DNA from: CAIYPH01 sp043744375
GTDB lineage: Bacteria; Pseudomonadota; Alphaproteobacteria; Acetobacterales; Acetobacteraceae
Assembly (NCBI GenBank): GCA_043744375.1
Contig: JAYTUU010000039.1
Span: 1 to 9,180, forward strand
DNA: 9,180 nucleotides
Reading direction: 5' to 3'
This document shows, piece after piece, positions 4,783 through 9,180 of this stretch. Both the position numbers and the translations under genes were made by a program. Every line of letters starts with the position of its first letter. Position 1 is the stretch's first letter. Under the pieces are notes generated by a model. That model was given only the letters and a program-made list of their open reading frames with translations, did no database searches and had not been told where the DNA came from.

Positions 4783-5289
4783 TTGGCGCGGCTGTTGGGG
4801 ATTGATCCGGGGTTGCAGTTCACCGGGTGGGGCATCATCGAGGTGGACGGCAACCGGCTGCGCCATCTCGGCGACGGGGTGATTGCGACGGTGGCGACGG
4901 ATGATGTGCCGCAGCGGCTGAAGATGCTGCATGAGGCGTTGACGGCGTTGTTGCAGGATTGGCGGCCGGATGAGGCGGCGGTGGAGGAGACGTATGTTAA
5001 CCGCAACGGGGCGGCGACGTTGAAGCTGGGCTATGCGCGCGGGGTGGCGCTGGTGGTGCCGGCGTTGCTGGGCATTCCCGTGGCGGAGTATGGCGCCAAG
5101 ACGGTGAAGAAGGCGGTGGTGGGGACGGGGAACGCCGATAAGAGCCAGGTGCAGATGATGGTGCGGCGGCTGTTGCCAGGGGGGGCGATCCGGCGGGCCG
5201 ATGCGGCGGATGCGTTGGCGGTGGCGATTTGCCATGCGCATCACCGGGCGACGAACAACCGGATTGCGGTTGCGGTGCGGATGGCATGA
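4783..5289 (+). CDS. ruvC: Holliday junction endonuclease RuvC
   Basis: RuvC is a dimeric RNase H-fold nuclease that cuts Holliday junctions symmetrically, working with RuvAB during recombinational repair. The four catalytic acids are present in the 168-residue product: Asp8 in LLGIDPG, Glu68 in AAVEETYVNRN, and Asp140 and Asp143 in RADAADALAVAI. The block AATLKLGYARGVAL and the TVKKAVVGTGNADK segment fit the family. The start is TTG 4783, supported by GGAGG at 4773-4777 and by the conserved N-terminus starting immediately; the ribosome binding site overlaps the yebC stop codon. Its TGA overlaps the ruvA ATG (ATGA at 5286-5289), so translation is coupled. Length is close to the family norm. 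No residue that matters appears altered. Confidence 0.96.
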   Translation: MARLLGIDPGLQFTGWGIIEVDGNRLRHLGDGVIATVATDDVPQRLKMLHEALTALLQDWRPDEAAVEETYVNRNGAATLKLGYARGVALVVPALLGIPVAEYGAKTVKKAVVGTGNADKSQVQMMVRRLLPGGAIRRADAADALAVAICHAHHRATNNRIAVAVRMA

Positions 5290-5885
5290 TCGCGAAGCTG
5301 ACCGGGCGGATCGAGGGGGTGGAGGACGGGCGGTGCATCGTTGATGTCGGCGGCGTCGGCTATCTCGTGCATGCCTCGACGCGGACCTTGTCGGCGTTGC
5401 CGTCGGGGCAGATCGCGGCGCTGCTGATCGAGACGAGCGTACGCGAGGATGCCATTGTTCTTTATGGATTTTTTGAGTCCGCCGAACGCGAGTGGTTCCG
5501 CCTGCTGACGACCGTGCAGGGGGTGGGCGCGAAGGTGGCGCTGAGTATTTTGTCGGCGTTGTCGCCGCGGGAGTTGATCTCGGCGATCGCGGCGGGGGAT
5601 CGCGGGAGCCTGACCCGGGCGTCGGGCGTGGGGGCGAAGCTGGCGGTTCGGTTGTTGACGGAGTTGCGCGAGAAGGCGGGGGGGATGCCGACGGGGGTCG
5701 GGTTTTCGCCGGTGCTGCCGGCGCCGGTGGGCGGGGTGGCGGCGGACGCGTTGTCGGCGCTGGTCAATCTTGGCTATCGGCGGGCGGAGGCGCAGGCGGC
5801 GGTGGCGGCGGCCATGGAGCGGCTTGGCGACGGGGCCGGGCTGGATGCGGTCATTCGTGACGGGTTGAAGGAGTTGGCCCGATGA
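5286..5885 (+). CDS. ruvA: Holliday junction DNA helicase subunit RuvA
   Basis: RuvA tetramers hold the Holliday junction in a square-planar form and load the RuvB motor. The 199-residue product shows the three expected domains: an N-terminal OB fold (MIAKLTGRIEGVEDG to about residue 64) ending in VREDAIVLYGF with the acidic pin residues Glu54 and Asp55; two helix-hairpin-helix motifs, LLTTVQGVGAKVALSILS (73-90) and LTRASGVGAKLAVRLLTE (109-126); and a C-terminal RuvB-binding domain from about 152, DALSALVNLGYRRAEAQAAV. A proline/glycine-rich linker (131-151) joins them. ATG 5286 overlaps the ruvC stop, and the ruvA stop overlaps the ruvB ATG (5882-5885). Typical length, no anomalies. Confidence 0.96.
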   Translation: MIAKLTGRIEGVEDGRCIVDVGGVGYLVHASTRTLSALPSGQIAALLIETSVREDAIVLYGFFESAEREWFRLLTTVQGVGAKVALSILSALSPRELISAIAAGDRGSLTRASGVGAKLAVRLLTELREKAGGMPTGVGFSPVLPAPVGGVAADALSALVNLGYRRAEAQAAVAAAMERLGDGAGLDAVIRDGLKELAR

Positions 5886-6931
5886 GTGAGGAGCGGACGA
5901 TTTCGTCGGCGCGCTCGGACGAGGATGCGGCCGAAGCGACGTTGCGGCCGCAGACTTTGGCGGATTTCACCGGGCAAAAGGCGAGCCGGGAGAATTTGGC
6001 GATTTTCATCCAGGCGGCGCGGGCGCGCGGCGAGGCATTGGATCATGTGCTGCTGCACGGGCCGCCGGGGCTGGGGAAGACGACGCTGGCGCAGATCGTG
6101 GCGCGGGAACTGGGGGTGGGGTTTCGCGCGACGTCGGGGCCGGTGATCCAGAAGGCGGGGGACCTGGCGGCGATTTTGACCAATTTGCAGCCGCGCGACG
6201 TGCTGTTCATCGACGAAATCCATCGCTTGCAGCCGGCGATCGAGGAAATTCTTTATCCGGCGATGGAAGATTTTCAGCTCGACCTGATCATCGGCGAGGG
6301 GCCGGCGGCGCGGTCGGTGCGGATCGACCTGGCGCCGTTCACGCTGGTCGGGGCGACGACGCGGGCGGGGTTGCTGGCGACGCCGCTGCGCGATCGGTTC
6401 GGGATTCCGCTGCGGCTGATTTTCTATACGCCGGAGGAGCTGGAGCGGATCGTCGTGCGCGGGGCCCAGAAGCTGGGGTTCAACCTGACGCAGGAGGGGG
6501 CGAGGGAGATCGCGCGGCGCAGCCGGGGGACTCCGCGGATTTCCGGGCGGCTGCTGCGTCGCGTGCGGGATTTTGCGCTGGTGCAGGGGCAGGACCCGGT
6601 GGACCGGGAGATCGCCGACGCGGCGCTGACGCGGCTGGAGGTCGACCGGATCGGGCTCGACGCAATGGATCATCGGTATTTGCGGCGGATGGCCGAGCAT
6701 CATGGCGGCGGGCCGGTGGGGGTCGAGACCCTGGCGGCGGCGCTGGCGGAGGCGCGGGATACGCTGGAGGACGTGATCGAGCCTTATCTGATCCAGGAGG
6801 GCCTGATCCTGCGGACCAATCGCGGGCGCATGCTCGGCGAGCGCGGCTGGCGGCATTTGGGGCTGACACCGCCGGCCGGGGTGCAGCCGCAGCTTGATCT
6901 GCTGGCGGACTCGCCGCCGGAGGGTGAATAA
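5882..6931 (+). CDS. ruvB: Holliday junction branch-migration ATPase RuvB
   Basis: RuvB forms hexameric AAA+ rings that pump DNA through the RuvA-held junction. In the 349-residue product Walker A is GPPGLGKTT (60-68), Walker B is VLFIDEIHRL with Asp111 and Glu112, sensor 1 is VGATTRAG (156-163), the arginine-finger segment is PLRDRFGIP (168-176), and sensor 2 is RSRGTPRI (213-220). The C-terminal winged-helix part contains EPYLIQEGLILRTNRGRM, conserved in RuvB. The start ATG 5882 overlaps the ruvA stop by four bases. The N-terminal tail before LRPQTLADFTGQ (about 20 residues) is of ordinary variable type. The stop TAA is one base before the proposed ybgC start, and GGAGGG near the 3' end of ruvB serves as ybgC's ribosome binding site. 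Confidence 0.97.
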   Translation: MSEERTISSARSDEDAAEATLRPQTLADFTGQKASRENLAIFIQAARARGEALDHVLLHGPPGLGKTTLAQIVARELGVGFRATSGPVIQKAGDLAAILTNLQPRDVLFIDEIHRLQPAIEEILYPAMEDFQLDLIIGEGPAARSVRIDLAPFTLVGATTRAGLLATPLRDRFGIPLRLIFYTPEELERIVVRGAQKLGFNLTQEGAREIARRSRGTPRISGRLLRRVRDFALVQGQDPVDREIADAALTRLEVDRIGLDAMDHRYLRRMAEHHGGGPVGVETLAAALAEARDTLEDVIEPYLIQEGLILRTNRGRMLGERGWRHLGLTPPAGVQPQLDLLADSPPEGE

Positions 6932-6932
6932 T

Positions 6933-7409
6933 TTGTCATCCACTGCCGACCGGGCAATGAAAGACGGGCGGCATCGCTACCGGCTGCGGGTGTATTACGA
7001 GGACACCGACGCCGGCGGGGTGGTCTATCATGCCAATTACCTGCGTTTTGCCGAGCGGGCGCGCACCGAGGCGCTGCGCGATCTCGGCGTGCCGCATGCG
7101 GAGATGGTGCGGGAGCATGGCGTTATGTTCATGGTGCGGCGCATCAAATTGGACTATTCCCAACCGGCGCGACTCGACGAGCTGCTCGTCGTGCTCACGC
7201 ATCCGCTGGAGATCGGTGCGGCCTCGGTGGAACTGCGTCAGAGTGTGGTGCAGGACGGCGGGGACGGGCGGGTGTTGGCGACGCTCGACATTCAACTGGC
7301 GTGCGTGCGTGTCGCTGAGGCTCGTCCCGCCCGCATTCCGGCGCGTTGGCGGGCGGCGTTGCAGGGCATGCGCGCGCGACTCGAAATGGCCCCAATCGGG
7401 GCGCAATAG
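6933..7409 (+). CDS. ybgC: Tol-Pal system-associated acyl-CoA thioesterase YbgC
   Basis: YbgC is a hot-dog-fold thioesterase that hydrolyses acyl-CoA esters and is encoded at the head of tol-pal clusters in many proteobacteria. The signature YYEDTDAGGVVYHANYLRF (residues about 21-39 from the TTG start) contains the catalytic aspartate Asp26, followed by ERARTEALRDLGV and FMVRRIKLDYSQPARLDELL in family order. Two starts are possible. TTG 6933 has GGAGGG eight bases upstream (6919-6924) and gives 158 residues; ATG 6957 gives 150 residues but has no ribosome binding site. I prefer TTG, with moderate certainty. It starts one base after the ruvB stop, linking the ruv and tol groups. The gap to tolQ is 47 bases and contains no convincing promoter or terminator. 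Confidence 0.93.
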   Translation: MSSTADRAMKDGRHRYRLRVYYEDTDAGGVVYHANYLRFAERARTEALRDLGVPHAEMVREHGVMFMVRRIKLDYSQPARLDELLVVLTHPLEIGAASVELRQSVVQDGGDGRVLATLDIQLACVRVAEARPARIPARWRAALQGMRARLEMAPIGAQ

Positions 7410-7456
7410 GGCCATGATCCGGCGCGATGGTCGGGGCTGCGTGAGAGGATAGAGAA

Positions 7457-8170
7457 GTGGATCGTGCCGTCGATGCTGTGAACATGGCTGCCGCCGCCGG
7501 CGACATGTCGTTGTGGGGCCTGTTCGTGCAGGCCGACATCGTGGTCAAGCTCGTGATGCTCATGCTGGTGGTGGCCAGCGTGTGGGTGTGGGCGATCGTA
7601 TTCGAGAAGGTGACGTCGCTGCGCCGCGCCAACCGGGCCGCCGACGCGTTCGAGGACCAGTTCTGGTCGGGCGGCAGTCTGGACGCGCTGTTTGACGCGC
7701 AGGGCGAAAAGCCGTCCCATCCGATGGCCGCCGTGTTCGGGGCGGCGATGGCGGAGTGGCGGCGTAGCGCGCGGGCCTCGGCGACCGAAGGGCTACGGCG
7801 CGGCGTGCAGGAGCGCGTCGAGCGGACGATGGTGGTGTCGATCCAGCGGGAAATGGACCGGATGGAGCGCTGGATGGTGTTCCTGGCGTCCGTCGGGTCG
7901 ACGGCGCCGTTCATCGGGCTGTTCGGCACGGTGTGGGGCATCATGCACTCATTCTCGGCGATCGCGCAGATGCACAACACCAATTTGGCCGTGGTCGCGC
8001 CGGGCATCGCCGAGGCGTTGTTCGCGACGGCCATCGGGCTGGTGGCGGCGATCCCGGCGGTGCTGGCGTATAACAAGATCAGCACCGATCTGGCGCGTTT
8101 CGCCTCGCGTCTCGAAGGGTTCGGCACCGAGTTCGGCGCCATCCTCTCGCGCCAGTCCGAAGAGCGCTGA
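7457..8170 (+). CDS. tolQ: Tol-Pal system proton-channel subunit TolQ
   Basis: TolQ is the inner-membrane scaffold of the TolQ-TolR stator, which uses the proton gradient to energise TolA during outer-membrane constriction at division. The 237-residue product has three membrane spans as in the MotA/TolQ/ExbB family: about 28-49 (VVKLVMLMLVVASVWVWAIV), 139-164 (starting WMVFLASVGSTAPFIGLFGT) and 181-204 (APGIAEALFATAIGLVAAIP). A large cytoplasmic loop lies between the first and second. The GLFGTVWGIM and ATAIGLVAAIPAV segments are strongly conserved in the family. The GTG start at 7457 has AGAGGA (7444-7449) seven bases upstream. tolR follows after two bases. An ExbB assignment is ruled less likely by the ybgC-tolQ-tolR order. 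Confidence 0.95.
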   Translation: MDRAVDAVNMAAAAGDMSLWGLFVQADIVVKLVMLMLVVASVWVWAIVFEKVTSLRRANRAADAFEDQFWSGGSLDALFDAQGEKPSHPMAAVFGAAMAEWRRSARASATEGLRRGVQERVERTMVVSIQREMDRMERWMVFLASVGSTAPFIGLFGTVWGIMHSFSAIAQMHNTNLAVVAPGIAEALFATAIGLVAAIPAVLAYNKISTDLARFASRLEGFGTEFGAILSRQSEER

Positions 8171-8172
8171 GC

Positions 8173-8661
8173 GTGGTGGGCGCGCTCCAGGGCGGCGGGC
8201 GGGGCAAGCGCGGGCGCTACCGGCCGCTGGCCGAGATCAACGTGACGCCGCTGGTCGACGTGATGCTGGTGCTGCTGATCATCTTCATGGTGACCGCGCC
8301 GCTGATCAGCAGTTCGGTGAATATCGACCTGCCGAAGGTGTCGGCGACGCCGATCAACCAGGACAGCGAGCCGCTGAAGGTGCAGGTGAACGCCGAGGGC
8401 AAGGTGTTTCTCCAGGACGAGCCGATCGAGTTGCCGGAATTGATCGTGAAGTTGCAGGCGATCTCGAAGGACCAGAAGGATCGCCGGGTGTTCGTGCGGG
8501 GCGACAAGGCGAACTCCTATGCGCGGATGCTGGAGGTGATGGCGACGGTGGCGCAGGGCGGCTTCACCAAGGTGGCGCTGATGACGGATCCGTCTGGTGC
8601 GCCGCCGGGGAAGGTGACGCCCGCGCCCGCGGTTCCGGCCGTGCGTCCGCCGGGCCGCTGA
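8173..8661 (+). CDS. tolR: Tol-Pal system stator subunit TolR
   Basis: TolR pairs with TolQ in the inner membrane; its single span carries the protonatable aspartate and its periplasmic domain contacts peptidoglycan. The 162-residue product has a basic cytoplasmic N-terminus (GGGRGKRGRYRPLAEINVTP), then the span PLVDVMLVLLIIFMVTAPL with the key Asp29, and a periplasmic ExbD/TolR domain (SVNIDLPKVSATP onward, with VFVRGDKANSYARMLEVMA). The last 20 or so residues are a Pro/Ala tail (APPGKVTPAPAVPAVRPPGR) that extends past the usual domain end. Start is GTG 8173; the adjacent GTG 8176 is equally possible, and neither has a strong ribosome binding site, consistent with coupling to tolQ two bases upstream. 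tolA starts 28 bases downstream. Confidence 0.94.
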   Translation: MVGALQGGGRGKRGRYRPLAEINVTPLVDVMLVLLIIFMVTAPLISSSVNIDLPKVSATPINQDSEPLKVQVNAEGKVFLQDEPIELPELIVKLQAISKDQKDRRVFVRGDKANSYARMLEVMATVAQGGFTKVALMTDPSGAPPGKVTPAPAVPAVRPPGR

Positions 8662-8689
8662 GCGCGCAAGCGATGGTGCCTTGCGTGCC

Positions 8690-9180
8690 ATGACACCGAT
8701 CCTCAAACGCGGCGCGATCATTTCGACCATCGCGCATGTGATCGTGGTCGCGCTGCTGCTGTTCGGCATCAGCATCACGCTGCCGAAGGAGGAGCCGCCG
8801 CCAGAGATGGTGGTGGAACTGGCCGCCGACCCGGGCGAGCAGCCGCTGGAGGCGGCACTCGCGCCGCAGAAGGCGCCGAGTCCGGCCACGGCCGTGAAGC
8901 CCGATCCGGTCGACGCGCCGCCGGCGAAGGAGCCGCCGAAGCCGACGCCGCCGGAGCCACCGCCACCCCCGCCACCCCCTCCGCCGCCCCCGCCGCCGCC
9001 GCCCACGCCGACGGAGGAGCCGCCGAAGCCGGACCAGACACCGCCGCCACCGGCCGATCCGACGCCCGCGCCGGTGCCGCCGCCGCCGCCGCCGCCACCG
9101 ACACCGCCGAGTCCGACGCCGCCGACGCCGGCGCCGCCGCTCCCCGTGCCGCCGCCGCCGGTGCCGCCGCCGCCGGCGCC
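8690..9180 (+). CDS. tolA: TolA-like energy transducer, proline-rich, N-terminal part
   Basis: TolA links the TolQR motor to Pal and TolB at the outer membrane. The visible 163 codons give a short cytoplasmic start (MTPILKRG), a single span (about 9-29, AIISTIAHVIVVALLLFG) containing Ser12 and His16 in the SxxxH pattern used by TolA and TonB to couple to their motors, and then a periplasmic region extremely rich in proline. It has 16 consecutive prolines at residues 90-105 and another eight in a row near residue 130, with interspersed Lys, Glu, Thr and Ala. The Ala/Lys/Glu helix known from E. coli TolA is not seen in this part. A TonB-family label is possible, but position after tolQR favours TolA. 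ATG 8690 lacks a clear ribosome binding site; an in-frame TTG lies at 8681. The gene runs off the right edge. Confidence 0.85.
   Translation, partial: MTPILKRGAIISTIAHVIVVALLLFGISITLPKEEPPPEMVVELAADPGEQPLEAALAPQKAPSPATAVKPDPVDAPPAKEPPKPTPPEPPPPPPPPPPPPPPPPTPTEEPPKPDQTPPPPADPTPAPVPPPPPPPPTPPSPTPPTPAPPLPVPPPPVPPPPA
8948..9180 (+). repeat. Proline-codon (CCG/CCN) low-complexity tract within tolA
   Basis: The segment is dominated by CCG triplets with CCA, CCC and CCT interruptions and occasional ACG, GCG or GTG. Such near-repeats are prone to slippage, so the tract length may differ between strains or be misassembled. On the opposite strand it reads as a glycine run, which creates a long false open frame. 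Confidence 0.85.

Noticed and set aside
4426..5244. 272-codon minus-strand frame opposite yebC and ruvC
   Set aside because: The translation is dominated by His, Arg and Gln as expected for the complement of G-ending codons, with no motif.
5774..6943. 389-codon open frame on the minus strand opposite ruvB
   Set aside because: Its product is an Arg/Pro/Gln-rich low-complexity chain with no recognisable motif, and it lies fully opposite ruvB and ruvA, whose motifs are complete. It is a by-product of high GC codon bias.
7195..9006. 603-codon open frame on the minus strand opposite ybgC, tolQ, tolR and tolA
   Set aside because: It starts with a long glycine run that is only the complement of the tolA proline codons, and it crosses four well-supported genes.
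8941..9180. CRISPR-like or tandem-repeat array in the CCG-rich tail
   Set aside because: The periodicity is a three-base codon repeat in an open tolA frame, with no repeat-spacer structure.

Overview
The window is GC-rich alphaproteobacterial chromosomal DNA, most likely from an acetic-acid-bacteria relative (Acetobacteraceae/Rhodospirillales). This rests on gene order and protein flavour: a small coiled-coil gene, zapA, 6S RNA, 5-formyltetrahydrofolate cyclo-ligase, a TIGR00282 phosphoesterase, yebC, ruvCAB, ybgC and tolQRA is a familiar alphaproteobacterial series. The genus cannot be named from the sequence alone.

Layout. On the minus strand at the left edge lie the first 90 codons of a class I fructose-bisphosphate aldolase (1-270), preceded in the same direction by an unrecognised 137-residue gene (311-724). 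A short divergent intergenic region (725-787) separates these from a plus-strand series that runs to the right edge: a 70-residue helical protein (788-1000), zapA (1012-1347), 6S RNA (about 1351-1510), 5-FCL (1527-2108), an accessory two-gene pair (2118-2917) whose second member looks like a RelE/ParE-fold toxin, the TIGR00282 phosphoesterase (2934-3749), a 271-bp nearly palindromic repeat element (3742-4012), yebC (4024-4773), ruvC, ruvA and ruvB with stop/start overlaps (4783-6931), ybgC (6933-7409), tolQ (7457-8170), tolR (8173-8661) and the N-terminal part of a proline-rich tolA (8690 to the edge).

Functionally, zapA serves cell division, 6S RNA modulates RNA polymerase, and 5-FCL recycles a folate derivative. 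RuvA, RuvB and RuvC branch-migrate and cut Holliday junctions. YbgC and TolQ-TolR-TolA belong to the envelope-constriction system driven by proton flow. The spacing suggests one transcription unit from yebC to ybgC and probably on through tol.

The parts that are not routine are: (i) the inverted-repeat element between the phosphoesterase and yebC, with about 40-bp terminal inverted repeats, four small hairpins and a central 79-nt hairpin with 24-bp perfect arms; the two halves differ by compensatory changes in a stem, and the element contributes the last codon and stop of the upstream gene; (ii) the toxin-antitoxin-like pair wedged between 5-FCL and the phosphoesterase, with an inverted repeat over its start; (iii) a run of 16 consecutive prolines in TolA. 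No tRNA, rRNA, CRISPR array or transposase gene was seen.
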